Below are positions 30,562-40,163 of a stretch of 64,000 nt of DNA, piece after piece. The translations under genes and the position numbers were made by a program. The DNA lies in the NCBI RefSeq assembly GCF_030532325.1, contig NZ_JAUNLS010000008.1, forward strand, positions 39,399-103,398, in the 5' to 3' direction. The first letter of the stretch is position 1. Every line of letters starts with the position of its first letter. The notes beneath the pieces were generated by a model. The model was not told the origin of the DNA and searched no databases. It saw only the letters and a list, made by a program, of their open reading frames with translations. This DNA comes from Corynebacterium sp. (GTDB lineage Bacteria > Actinomycetota > Actinomycetes > Mycobacteriales > Mycobacteriaceae).

Positions 30562-33144
30562 TTAGCCGGCGTTGGCCTCGCGCACGCGCAGGGTGCGGCG
30601 CAGCTCGTCCTGGCACTCCAGCAGCACACGGCGCAAGGCGCCAGGGCGCTCGGTGGCGAGGAACTCGTCGGTGGCCTCGAGTGCCAGCTCAACTTCCGGG
30701 TAGAGCCCGCGCACCAGGCGGTTCGCAATCTCGATGGGGTGCTCCTCCCAGATGGTGCTCAGGTGCTCGAAGAACTCCTGGGCGAAGGGCTCGGTGAGTT
30801 TCCCGGAGCGCGGCGCGTTGAAGGCCAGCAGCAGCGAATCGACCTCCGCGTTGGAGTACGTGCCCGGGGTGCGCACCAGGTCGAAGACCTCGCGCTTGGT
30901 CTCGGCATGCGGGAAGGCGTGGGAGGCGCCCAGGAAGGCCGCGGCGCCGGTGAGCGTGTTATCGCGCTGCTTCTCCTCCTCGAGCTCCGCGGGCGTGACG
31001 GCGTCGCGAGCGGCCAGCGCGCGCAGCAGGGACCAGCGAATATTCGGATCGAGGCGCAGGCCCTCCAGCTCGCCAGCCAGCAGTGCGCGCAGGCGCTCGG
31101 TTCCAACCTCCTCCGGGGTGGCGGCCTGGGCGGCGATGGCGGCGCGGGCGAGCACGAGCTGGGCGTCGGAACCGGCCTCGGTGGTGCTCAGCAGCTCCCA
31201 CAGGCGGGAGGCGTACTCGGCGCGGGCGGCGTCGCGCTGGGCCTCGGGTAGGTAGTGGCCCAGGGCAAAGTGGGCGTTGGCAAAGGTGGTGGTGAGCAGC
31301 GCCGGGTTGGTCTCCGCCGGGGCGTGGCGCAGCACGGTCTCCACGTACTCGGCCACGGGCCATTCGCCGTCGCGGGTGAGGTTCCACAGGGAGGTCCAGA
31401 TCACCGCGCGGCTGAGCTCATCGGGGATGTCGGAGAGCCGCTCGCGCAGAGTGGTCAGGGAGGTCTCGTCGAAGCGAACCTTGGCGTAGGTGTGGTCGGC
31501 GTCGTTGAGCAGCAGTAGCGCGGGCGCGTCCAGGCCCTCGGCGGCACTGACCACGGTGGACTGCGCCCCGGCTGCGATATCGACGTCGAGGGTGGCGTAC
31601 TTGCGCAGATCCGCATCGAAGAAGGAGACGTCGAGGCGGTGCGGGCGGGTGACGTCCGCAGCGGCGGAGTCGATGCGCAGCTCATCTACCTTCGCGCTTG
31701 CGGCAGCGTCGTCCGCGTCATCCTTCAAGCTCAGGTGCGGGGTGAGGGTATCCGGGCCCCAGGTGCGCAGCCAGGCCTGGGACCAGGCGTCGAGATCGCG
31801 CTCGGTGTGGCCCTTGAGCGCGGTGAGGAGATCGTCGAAGGTGGCTGCGGCGAAGGCGTGGGCCTGGAAGTAGTCGCGCGCGCCGGCGTAGAAGTTCTCG
31901 CGGCCCACGTAGTGCACCAGCTGCTTGAGCACGGCCGCGCCCTTGGCGTAGGTGATGCCGTCGAAGTTCTGGCGCGCGGCGTCGACGTCCGGGATCTCCG
32001 CCTTGATGGGGTGCGTGGTGGGCAGCTGATCTTGCTGGTAGGCCCAGTTCTTGCGCTGTCCGGCAAAGTTGGTCCACGCCTCGGTGTACTGGGTGGCCTC
32101 GACGGAGGCATCGGCGCCCATGAACTCGGCAAAGGACTCCTTGAGCCAGAGATCATCCCACCACTGTGGGGTGACCAGATCGCCGAACCACATGTGGGAC
32201 ATCTCGTGCAGGATGGTGTTGGTGCGCGCGGCGTGCTGTGCGCGGGTGGCCGCGGAGCGGTAGAGATAGTGCTCGGTGAAGGTCACCAGGCCGGGGTTCT
32301 CCATGGCGCCGAGGTTGTACTCGGGCACGAAGATGGAATCGTACTTGCCCCAGGGGTAGGGGAAGCCGAAGGCCTGGTGGAAGAAGTCCATGCCGCGGGC
32401 GGTGATCTCCAGGATCTCCTCGTCGAGGTACTCCCCCATCGAGGCGCGAGCGAAGGCGCGCAGCTCGGAGCTCAGTGATCCGTCCGGCGCGGTCCAGGTG
32501 CGCTCGGTGGAGACGTAGGGTCCGGCGGCGAAGGAGGTGAGGTAGGTGGACAGCAGCGGGGTCTCGGCGAAGGTGGCCGTCACTCCGCTCTCGGTGGTTT
32601 CACGTGAAACCTCTGGCTGGTTGGCTAAGAGCTGCCAGCCCTCCGGGCCGGTGATGTGCACGGTGTAGCGCGCCTTGAGATCCGGCTGATCGAAGCAGGG
32701 GAAGATCCGGCGGGCGTCGGAAGGCTCGAGGTGCGAATAGAGATAGGTGTTGCCGTCGGCCTGATCATGCATGCGGTGCAGGCCCTGGCCGGTGCGCGAG
32801 TAACGCGAGGAACCCACCACCTCGATGGTGAGCTCCTCCCCCACCGGCAGCCCGCTGAGGTAGATGCGTCCGCCGTCGAAGGTGTTGGCCACCTCCTCGC
32901 CGTTGACGCGCACGGACTCCACGGCGGCGCCCAGGTAATCCAGGAAGGTATCCGGCGCGGTGTTGCTCAGCCGAATGCGCGAGATCACCCCGAATGTCTC
33001 GGCCTCCGTGGGGGCGCCGGTGACGTCGAGGTGAAGCTCGTAGGTGCTCAGCGTGAGCGCGGCGCTGCGGGCCTGTGCTTCGTCGTGACTGAGGTTTGCG
33101 GAGTTGCGGCCGCGGTTGTTCTGGGAATCTGTGGCTTGAGTCAT
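30562..33144 (-). CDS. pepN: Aminopeptidase N (M1 family)
   Basis: 860 residues from the ATG at 33144; an ATG three codons earlier is possible. The exopeptidase motif GAMENPGLVTF lies near residue 275 and the zinc site HEMSHMWFGD ... WLKESFAEF near 310-335. The C-terminal ERAP1-like helical domain fills the last 350 residues. It trims N-terminal amino acids from peptides in the cytoplasm. A parS site (32596-32611) lies inside the gene, where it encodes VSRET. Confidence 0.95.
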   Translation of the reverse strand: MTQATDSQNNRGRNSANLSHDEAQARSAALTLSTYELHLDVTGAPTEAETFGVISRIRLSNTAPDTFLDYLGAAVESVRVNGEEVANTFDGGRIYLSGLPVGEELTIEVVGSSRYSRTGQGLHRMHDQADGNTYLYSHLEPSDARRIFPCFDQPDLKARYTVHITGPEGWQLLANQPEVSRETTESGVTATFAETPLLSTYLTSFAAGPYVSTERTWTAPDGSLSSELRAFARASMGEYLDEEILEITARGMDFFHQAFGFPYPWGKYDSIFVPEYNLGAMENPGLVTFTEHYLYRSAATRAQHAARTNTILHEMSHMWFGDLVTPQWWDDLWLKESFAEFMGADASVEATQYTEAWTNFAGQRKNWAYQQDQLPTTHPIKAEIPDVDAARQNFDGITYAKGAAVLKQLVHYVGRENFYAGARDYFQAHAFAAATFDDLLTALKGHTERDLDAWSQAWLRTWGPDTLTPHLSLKDDADDAAASAKVDELRIDSAAADVTRPHRLDVSFFDADLRKYATLDVDIAAGAQSTVVSAAEGLDAPALLLLNDADHTYAKVRFDETSLTTLRERLSDIPDELSRAVIWTSLWNLTRDGEWPVAEYVETVLRHAPAETNPALLTTTFANAHFALGHYLPEAQRDAARAEYASRLWELLSTTEAGSDAQLVLARAAIAAQAATPEEVGTERLRALLAGELEGLRLDPNIRWSLLRALAARDAVTPAELEEEKQRDNTLTGAAAFLGASHAFPHAETKREVFDLVRTPGTYSNAEVDSLLLAFNAPRSGKLTEPFAQEFFEHLSTIWEEHPIEIANRLVRGLYPEVELALEATDEFLATERPGALRRVLLECQDELRRTLRVREANAG
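32596..32611. promoter_or_regulatory. parS site 1 (inside pepN)
   Basis: GGTTTCACGTGAAACC, a perfect 16-bp palindrome with the ParB core TTTCACGTGAAA. About 6.2 kb from parB. Confidence 0.92.
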
Positions 33145-33243
33145 GCCGATCATTGTAAGGGGCGCCGCTGCGTGGCGACGCCCCTTTCATTGCATTCCCT
33201 TAATGCGTGCGCGGGTGAGCGCGTGCGAGTTACTGCTCGCGAC

Positions 33244-33777
33244 CTACTGCTTGATGGCAGAAGCCTCGATCTCGATCTTGATCTCCTCGGAGACCAACAT
33301 GCCGCCGGTCTTGAGCGGAGCGTTGAAGTCGATGCCGAAGTCCGTGCGGTTGATCTTGGTGCTGGCCTCGAAGCCCAGGCGGGTGTTACCAAAGGGATCC
33401 TCGGCGATGCCCTCGGTTTCCACCTTGAGGGTCACCGGCTTGGTGGTGCCCTTGATGGTGAGGTCACCGGTGACGGTGCCGTTGCCCTCGGCGTCGACGT
33501 CGAAGGAGGTGGCCTTGAAGGTCATCTCCGGGAACTGCTCGGTGGAGAAGAAATCATCGCCGCGGACGTGCTCGTCGCGCTTGGTATCGCCGGTGTCGAT
33601 GGAGCTGGTCTTAATGGTGGCCTCGGCGGAGGACTCGGCGGGGTTCTCCCCCACCGTCAGGGCGCCTTCGAACTCATCGAAGCGGCCCCGCACCTTGGTC
33701 ACCATGGCGTGGCGGGCGACAAAGCCAATGAGAGTGTGGGCGGGGTCGATGGTGTAGGTACCTGCGAGGTTGGTCAT
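33244..33777 (-). CDS. YceI family lipid-binding protein
   Basis: 177 residues from the ATG at 33777, with AAAGGAG five bases upstream. It opens AGTYTIDPAHTLIGFVARHA and holds FDEFEGALTVGE and GDLTIKGTTKPVTL, the YceI beta-barrel pattern that binds isoprenoid lipids. There is no signal peptide, unlike the periplasmic relatives. Possible operator arms TGTTG/CAACA lie around 33800. Confidence 0.93.
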   Translation of the reverse strand: MTNLAGTYTIDPAHTLIGFVARHAMVTKVRGRFDEFEGALTVGENPAESSAEATIKTSSIDTGDTKRDEHVRGDDFFSTEQFPEMTFKATSFDVDAEGNGTVTGDLTIKGTTKPVTLKVETEGIAEDPFGNTRLGFEASTKINRTDFGIDFNAPLKTGGMLVSEEIKIEIEASAIKQ

Positions 33778-33911
33778 TAAAACTCCTTTGCTCGAACGCT
33801 TGTTGACGTAACAACATGAACTATACACTTCACGCCTAAACTGTCAAGGCTTGAAGTGAAAATCCTGCGCAGCCCGCGAAAGCCCCCCGACTTTCGCGTC
33901 GCCCCCACACA

Positions 33912-36900
33912 CTAGGAGTTCGTGGGTAGCCCCACCAGGGAGACCTGGCGCAGCGTCACCTGCTGGTTCTTGCCCAGATCGGTGAACACCACGTACACGC
34001 TGTCGAAGGCCTCGTTGAGCTCCTCCAGCTCAATGTCCGTGCGCGCGTGATCCAGCGTGCCCTCGGCCAGCACCGGCGCAGAGCTGATCTCCGGCTTCTT
34101 GGGATCGAAGGTGGCCGAGTCGACGCCATAGACCGTGTAGCTCGCGCCGGTGGACTTCGACTGCACCAGCGGCAGCACGTGCAGCTGGGTGGGGGTCTTC
34201 GCGGAGATGAGCAGCCCGGTGTCCTTCTTCTTGGTGCTCCACGTGGTGCTGGAAGATTCCTTGAGCACCTGCGCCTGATCCTTGCCCTCCGGCACGGAGG
34301 TCACCGTGAGATCCTTGAGGATCACCGGCGGCACGTTGGGGAAGGTGGTCTCCGTTGTTGTGACGTTCTTCGGGGTCACCGGCGAGGTGGACTCGTTGCC
34401 CACCAGCGAGAGGATCCACACGCTCAGTGCCGCCATGGCCACGACGAAGAGGCTGGCAAACACGCCGAGCACCACGATGCCCGAGCGGGAGTAGCCGCGG
34501 CTGCCAAAGCCCGGCTCCGGGGTGGGATCCGGGCGCTGCTCCTCGGGCTGCTCCGGAATGAGCAGCGTCTCGGGCGCGGCCTCGCCCTCGCGATCGCTCT
34601 CGCCTTCTCCGCCGTGGGCGAAGGAGGCCAGCCGCTTGGCGATGTCCTGCAGCTCGGTCTCCTCGCACTCTTCGGCGTCGGCAGCGATATCGCTCAGCGC
34701 CTGCGGCGTGGGGTTGGTGGAGCCCACGAGCAGGGCGATGGCCGAGCCCAGCGCCGAGCGGTCGGAGTCCTCGTCGTTCTCATTGAGCACCGCCGGGAAG
34801 GCCAGGGTGGCCACTCCCTCGGTGGAGATGCGGATGCGATCGCGGTGATCCACGCCCAGCAGCTGATCGGCCGCGTGGGCGGTGGCCATGGACTGAGCTA
34901 GCGGGGTCAGGGCGTGCGCCACCGCGTGGGGATCAAGCTCCTTGTCCTCCGAAACGGTGCGCAGCGCGCTGCCCTCCACCCAATCGGAGACGATGAGGCA
35001 GCCCTGGCGGTAGGACAGCACCCGGATGTTCTCCGCCACGCCGGGCAGGTTCATCTCCCCGAGCTTGCGGGTGGCGCGGGAGACGTCGGCAGCCCTGCGC
35101 GCGGACTCCGCCGGAGTGGACGGCGCCATCGGGGCCGCGCCCGTGGTGTCCACGAAGGTCAGCGCCACGAGGCGGCCGGTGGCCTGCTCGCGGGCCTCCC
35201 AGAAGCGCGCACCGGGCACCGCTCCGTGATCCTTGAGCAGGCGGAAGCGGCCGTCGGACACCGGCGCACCCGGCACAAGCCGCGGGCCGCGCACGATGCC
35301 GGCGGACATCGGTGGCGGCACCGGCGAGGAGTTGAAGGCATCCGCGGTGAAGATGGGCTGGATCTCCATCTGATCCGGCTCGTCCACCTCGATGGCCTCG
35401 GCGTTGTCAATGCGAATGATGCGGGACATGCCGGGGATGCGGCGCAGCTGGCGGCCCAGGTTGATGACCTCCGGCAAGCCGGAGCGCGAGAGCACGATGC
35501 CCGTGACCGCCACGAAGACGATGCCCAGGCCGATGATGAGCAGTAGGTAGGCCAGCGAGGGGATGTTCTCCGGCAGGATGAGCCCCAGCGCCCAGTAGAG
35601 CGCGCCGGCCACCGCTAGGCCCACGACGCCGGCGCCGGTGGACCACACCACCGTGCTGGCCAGCTCCTTGCCGCCCAGGCTGCCCAGCTTGCGCTTGAGC
35701 AGGAAGCCGCCGATCACCGCGCCGGAGATGAAGCCGAAGCCGTTGGCGGTACCCAGCAGGATGACCACGCGGGAGGAGGAATCCGCCACCAGCGGGGCCA
35801 GCAGGGAGAGCACCACCTTGGTCAGCGTGATGCCGGCGATGATGAAGGTCGGCGTCCAGGCCTCCTCGCGGGCGTAGAACACGCGCAGGTGCAGCAGGAC
35901 CAGGGCGTAGGGAATGAGCGTGAAGGCGGAGAAGCAGATGGTCAGGCCCAACTGCTCAGCGCTATCCGCGCCGTAGGCACCGTACTGGAAGAGCGCGCGG
36001 GCAATGGGCACGCCGAAGCCGGTCATGAAGATGACAATCGGGATCAGCGCGATGAAGGTTAGTTTGGAGCCCAGGGTGAGGTCCTTGACCACGCGCTGGA
36101 CGTCGCCCTCCGCGGCGTTGCGCGAGAGCCGCGGCATGATGGCGGTGAGCAGCGTGACGCCGATGACGCCGTAGGGCACCTGCAGCATGAGCCAGGCGTT
36201 CTGGTAGACCAGCATGGCGCCGCGGTCGGCGTAGGAGGCCACCTGGGAGGTCACCACGTAGCCGGCCTGGGAGATGGCGACGTAGGTGATGATGGCAATC
36301 GCCATGCCGCCGAACTGCTTGATGCGGTTATCAATCCCCCACTTTGGGCGCAGATTGATCCCGGCGCTCTTGAGGTAGGGCACGAGGATCAGACACTGCA
36401 CCACCACGCCTAGCGTGGTGCCCAGGCCCAGCAGCAGGATGTGTGAATCCGTCACCGGCGTGGGCTCGAAGGGATCGAGCGTGCCCGGCACCAGCCGGTA
36501 GAGCACCAGCACGGAAATGGCGATGACGTTGTTGACCACCGGCGCCCAGGCGCCAGGACCAAAGACGTTCTTGGTGTTGAGGATGGCCTGGAAGAGGGCG
36601 AAGAGCCCGTAGAAGAGGATCTGCGGCAGCAGCAGGAAGGCCAGTGAGGTGGCCTGAATGGTGTTGACCTTACTGTCCTCCGGCACCATGAGCCTGGTCA
36701 GCCAGGGGGCGCCGATGACGGAGAGGATGGTCACCACCGCCAGCAGCGCCGTGGCCAGGGTGAACAGCTCCCGCACGAAGGTCTCGCCGCGGTCGGCGTC
36801 CTCCTTTTCCGCACGCACCAACACCGGCACGACGAGCGAGGTGAGCACCGCGCCCAGCACGATCTCGGTGACCAGGTTGGGGATCTGGTTGGCCACGCCG

Positions 36901-37292
36901 AAGGCGTTGCCCACGATCTCACCCAGGGTGGCGCCGATGAGCATCTGGCGCAGGAAGCCGGTGATGCGGGAAATCAGGGTGGCGAAAGCCATGGAGCCGG
37001 TGGCGCGCACGACGGCGCCGTCGGAGTTCTCCTGGCCGTCGGAGGAGGGATCCACCACGGTGACGGCCTTGCCCTTGAGCCCAGAGAGATCCTCGCGCGC
37101 GGCATCCTCGGCGGGCGGCACGGCGACCGGAGCGCGCTTGACGGGAACCGGAGCCGGCGGGGAGGGGGTGACAATGCGGCCCCTGGCGCCGGCGTGCGTG
37201 GTTGCAGTGGGCGCTGCGGCCTCGGTGGGCGCTGTGCGCGCTGCGGACGGCTGGGTGGCCGCCTCAACCTCATGGCCAGATTCTTTTGTCAT
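33912..37292 (-). CDS. murJ: Lipid II flippase MurJ fused to a pseudokinase and extracytoplasmic domain
   Basis: 1126 residues against about 520 for a plain MurJ. After a Pro/Ala/Thr-rich start (1-75), the MOP-type flippase with about 14 spans covers about 75-600 (TGFLRQMLIGATLGEIVGNA). A kinase-like domain (about 680-950) lacks the usual HRD and DFG residues (SDWVEGSALRTVSED, ADQLLGVDHRDRIRIS), so it is a pseudokinase. A membrane span near 990 (SGIVVLGVFASLFVVAMAAL) and an outer beta domain follow. In mycobacteria the pseudokinase, once phosphorylated, recruits FhaA to control peptidoglycan synthesis. DUF6049 lies 9 bases upstream. Confidence 0.95.
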   Translation of the reverse strand: MTKESGHEVEAATQPSAARTAPTEAAAPTATTHAGARGRIVTPSPPAPVPVKRAPVAVPPAEDAAREDLSGLKGKAVTVVDPSSDGQENSDGAVVRATGSMAFATLISRITGFLRQMLIGATLGEIVGNAFGVANQIPNLVTEIVLGAVLTSLVVPVLVRAEKEDADRGETFVRELFTLATALLAVVTILSVIGAPWLTRLMVPEDSKVNTIQATSLAFLLLPQILFYGLFALFQAILNTKNVFGPGAWAPVVNNVIAISVLVLYRLVPGTLDPFEPTPVTDSHILLLGLGTTLGVVVQCLILVPYLKSAGINLRPKWGIDNRIKQFGGMAIAIITYVAISQAGYVVTSQVASYADRGAMLVYQNAWLMLQVPYGVIGVTLLTAIMPRLSRNAAEGDVQRVVKDLTLGSKLTFIALIPIVIFMTGFGVPIARALFQYGAYGADSAEQLGLTICFSAFTLIPYALVLLHLRVFYAREEAWTPTFIIAGITLTKVVLSLLAPLVADSSSRVVILLGTANGFGFISGAVIGGFLLKRKLGSLGGKELASTVVWSTGAGVVGLAVAGALYWALGLILPENIPSLAYLLLIIGLGIVFVAVTGIVLSRSGLPEVINLGRQLRRIPGMSRIIRIDNAEAIEVDEPDQMEIQPIFTADAFNSSPVPPPMSAGIVRGPRLVPGAPVSDGRFRLLKDHGAVPGARFWEAREQATGRLVALTFVDTTGAAPMAPSTPAESARRAADVSRATRKLGEMNLPGVAENIRVLSYRQGCLIVSDWVEGSALRTVSEDKELDPHAVAHALTPLAQSMATAHAADQLLGVDHRDRIRISTEGVATLAFPAVLNENDEDSDRSALGSAIALLVGSTNPTPQALSDIAADAEECEETELQDIAKRLASFAHGGEGESDREGEAAPETLLIPEQPEEQRPDPTPEPGFGSRGYSRSGIVVLGVFASLFVVAMAALSVWILSLVGNESTSPVTPKNVTTTETTFPNVPPVILKDLTVTSVPEGKDQAQVLKESSSTTWSTKKKDTGLLISAKTPTQLHVLPLVQSKSTGASYTVYGVDSATFDPKKPEISSAPVLAEGTLDHARTDIELEELNEAFDSVYVVFTDLGKNQQVTLRQVSLVGLPTNS

Positions 37293-37301
37293 AGAGAAAA
37301 A

Positions 37302-39497
37302 CTATCTTTGGGAGTTCTTTTTTCTTCGCTGACCGAGCCGGAAGAGCGCGGCCAGAATGAGCACTAGCGCGGCGATGGCGCCGACACCATAGACGCTTAC
37401 GATACCGGCACGAGTCTGAACTGCGATATTGATCGGCTCGGAAATGGCGTGCCGATCAGGAGTGGCCAACCACAACGTGAGATCGGTGCGGGCCTTATCG
37501 CTGGGGAGATCGGCCGTCATCGACACCGTAATGGATCCCTTGGCCGGGATGTGGACCAAGGAAGGAGTGTTGAGGGAGCCGCCGTCGGGCGCGGTGTAGG
37601 CCAGGCGGGCGTCGACAGGCAAAGGCAGGCCATTCTTGGCCACGATGAGCAAGGGCGAGGACTCCGAGACGCGGGTGTAGACGTTGCCCGGCGGGATGAG
37701 GGAGACAGAAGCGCGCAGGTCACGCAGCATTTCCGACTGGCGGCGCAGGCGCTCGGAGCTGGCCTCGATGGACTCGGCGTAGCCGCTGAGCGTGTCGCGG
37801 TTGGTCAGCGAGAGGGCGCTAAGCAGATCCCGGCGCAGCGGCAGCGTGAAGCCGTAGCGGGTCATGGCGATGTTCGGATCGTTGACCATGATGCCGGTGA
37901 GCTCGTCGGTGTAGCGCGCCTGCTGCTCCACCCGGGTGATGTCCGCGTCCTGGAAGATCGCCGGATCCGGGTACGGGCTGCCGGCCCGGTTTCCCCGCTC
38001 CGGGGAGGGATCCTCGATGGGCAGCGCGCTGACTTCGCGGGGGGTGACGGTTTCGGCGTCGATAAGCTGCTGCGCGGAATCCAGCACGGCGCCGGCCGCA
38101 GAGACGTCCAGGTAGTTCGGCAGCTTGGCCACCACATCGCCGTGCCGGGCCGCAATACCCAGCGCCGCCGCGGCGCTCAAGGCGCGCGACTGCTCCGAAT
38201 CCAGCTGATAGTCATAGCGCAACTCGGGGTTGGTGTAGCCCGCCGTCTGCGGCTTGGAGCCGGTCTGGCCCAGCAGGGCGCCCAGGGAGGCGTCGAAGGT
38301 GGCGGCCTTGCCCACCCACTGGCTGTTGTCCGCCACCAGCATGGGCACGCCCATGTCGTGGGCGATGGTGCCCGAGCCCGGGGTACTCAGCGGCGTACTC
38401 AGCTCGGTGCCCAGCACCCGCTTGATGGTGTCCTCGCCGCGCTGGATGGCCTCGAAGTTGAGCCACTTGTTGTTGACGTGTGCGACGGCGTCAGCATCCG
38501 CGTTGGCCCAGGGCATGGTCATGGTGCAGGAGACGTGCTTGAGCTTGCCCAGCCAGGCGGCGGCGTCCGCGCTGCCGCGGCCTGGCTTTCCTCGCTCGTG
38601 TTCCTCGTTGGTGAACCAGGAATCGCGCAGGCGCCGCGGGGGCTCGGCGGCCGAGGGGCGGGTGGGGTTGACGGTATAGCCCTTGGCCATGCGGTCCACG
38701 GTGTCCACCAGCGCCGGATCCAGCGCCACGCAGCCCGCGCCGCGCAGGTCGTGGGACAGATAGGAATCGAGCAGCACGTCGAGGCGCCCGCCGGGGGCCA
38801 GCTCCGCGGCAAGGTTGTCATTGGACAGGATGAGCTCGGTGCCGCCGGTGTCACCGGGCACGATGTCGATGTCGGAGGTCAGCGGGTAGACCAGCGTGAA
38901 GGCGTGGGGCTGTTCTTCTGGCTCCGCCTCCGCTGGGTGCGGCTCCGCCTCGAGGTGCTGTGCCGGATCCACCTGAAAGATCAGCCGCTCCTCCGCAAAG
39001 TTGGCGGCCTGGCCCTCGCGGGTGCCGGTGAGGGTGAAAAGAAGCGGGTAGGCGCCCGGCTCGGTGATCGCCAGCGTGAGCGCGTGCGCCAGGCCGGTGG
39101 GCACCTCGACGCTAAGCTCCCGGCTCTCCCCCGGCGCCAACTCCCCTACCTCGGCGATGGGCCCGTAATAAGGAAATGCGCCTGCCGCCAGCTGCTCGCG
39201 TGCCTGCGCGGTGCTGGTGACGGCGTCGCCGCGGCGGGAGGTGATCTGCAGATGAGAGACCGGGGAATCTGAGGAATTATGCACCTTGAAGCGCATGGAG
39301 CTGGTCTCCCCTGCCGCCACTGGGGTAGCCTCCAGCAGGCTGAGCTCGAGCTCGTCCTGGCCGCGGGCGCCGACCCACTGCTGGGCCGCCACCTGTTGCT
39401 GCTCAGGCTCGACGGCGCCGGCCAGCGGCACGAAGGCAGCGCCCATGCTCACGCCCGCCGTTGCGGCCAACGCTAGCGCCTGGGTGAACCGCGACAT
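37302..39497 (-). CDS. DUF6049 secreted membrane-anchored protein
   Basis: 731 residues from the ATG at 39497, which shares one base with the NUDIX stop (TGATG). A signal peptide (about 1-27) is followed by a long extracytoplasmic region and a C-terminal span plus basic tail (VYGVGAIAALVLILAALFRL, then GQRRKKNSQR). The gene always lies beside murJ in actinobacteria and probably acts in cell-wall building; its activity is unknown. Confidence 0.85.
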   Translation of the reverse strand: MSRFTQALALAATAGVSMGAAFVPLAGAVEPEQQQVAAQQWVGARGQDELELSLLEATPVAAGETSSMRFKVHNSSDSPVSHLQITSRRGDAVTSTAQAREQLAAGAFPYYGPIAEVGELAPGESRELSVEVPTGLAHALTLAITEPGAYPLLFTLTGTREGQAANFAEERLIFQVDPAQHLEAEPHPAEAEPEEQPHAFTLVYPLTSDIDIVPGDTGGTELILSNDNLAAELAPGGRLDVLLDSYLSHDLRGAGCVALDPALVDTVDRMAKGYTVNPTRPSAAEPPRRLRDSWFTNEEHERGKPGRGSADAAAWLGKLKHVSCTMTMPWANADADAVAHVNNKWLNFEAIQRGEDTIKRVLGTELSTPLSTPGSGTIAHDMGVPMLVADNSQWVGKAATFDASLGALLGQTGSKPQTAGYTNPELRYDYQLDSEQSRALSAAAALGIAARHGDVVAKLPNYLDVSAAGAVLDSAQQLIDAETVTPREVSALPIEDPSPERGNRAGSPYPDPAIFQDADITRVEQQARYTDELTGIMVNDPNIAMTRYGFTLPLRRDLLSALSLTNRDTLSGYAESIEASSERLRRQSEMLRDLRASVSLIPPGNVYTRVSESSPLLIVAKNGLPLPVDARLAYTAPDGGSLNTPSLVHIPAKGSITVSMTADLPSDKARTDLTLWLATPDRHAISEPINIAVQTRAGIVSVYGVGAIAALVLILAALFRLGQRRKKNSQR

Positions 39498-40135
39498 CAC
39501 CGGGGCGTCGCCTTTCCTGCGGCGGCTTCCTTTCGCGCGAGATCCGGCAGCAAGTCGTGGGCGATGCGCGCCAGCTTGCGCTCGTCGGCGTAGGCCAGGT
39601 GCTCGATGAGCTCCGAGACCGGGATCCAGGAGACCTCGGTGACCTCGGGGTCCTCGTCATTCATGATGCCGTCGACGTAGCGCAGCAGGTGGTGGTGGAC
39701 CGTCTTGTGAATGCGCACGCCCTCAGAGACGAACCAGTAATCGATCATCCCCAGGTCCGCGAAGACCTTGCCGTGGATGCCGGTCTCCTCCCACACCTCA
39801 CGCTCGGCGGTGAGCTCCTTGGCCTCCCCGTTTTCCACGTGGCCCTTGGGCATGGACCACAGCAGGCGCCCGCGGCGATCAAGCCGGCCGATGAGCGCTA
39901 CATAGATACGGGAGAGATCGACAGAGCCGTCCTCGGCAACAGCCTCAGCCAACCCGGATACCACGAGGCCGCCAGCCGAGGTCTCATCACGCGTGGTCAT
40001 GCGCGTGGTGGAATGGCGCTGGTTGCGCCCCGCGCGCCGCGAGCGGTTATCGGGGCGGCGTCGGCGGCGTCGCCTGCCACGGCTGTCTCCCGACGAGGAG
40101 GAGCCGGTGGAGGTGCCTTGTTCGTGCTTAGTCAT
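39497..40135 (-). CDS. NUDIX hydrolase
   Basis: 212 residues from the ATG at 40135 (a TTG three codons earlier is possible). An Arg/Ser-rich head (about 15-45) precedes the domain. The NUDIX box is intact: G at GHVENGE, then AERE and EVWEETG. MutT-like enzymes of this group remove oxidised or capped nucleotides. It is divergent from the CCA enzyme gene, as in other corynebacteria. Confidence 0.92.
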   Translation of the reverse strand: MTKHEQGTSTGSSSSGDSRGRRRRRRRPDNRSRRAGRNQRHSTTRMTTRDETSAGGLVVSGLAEAVAEDGSVDLSRIYVALIGRLDRRGRLLWSMPKGHVENGEAKELTAEREVWEETGIHGKVFADLGMIDYWFVSEGVRIHKTVHHHLLRYVDGIMNDEDPEVTEVSWIPVSELIEHLAYADERKLARIAHDLLPDLARKEAAAGKATPR

Positions 40136-40163
40136 CCTGGTCAATCGTAGTAGACTTCAATCC

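Noticed and set aside
33795-33860. Inverted words TGTTG/CAACA and ACTTCA/TGAAGT upstream of yceI
   Set aside because: Arms are only 5-6 bp and loosely spaced; not enough to claim an operator.
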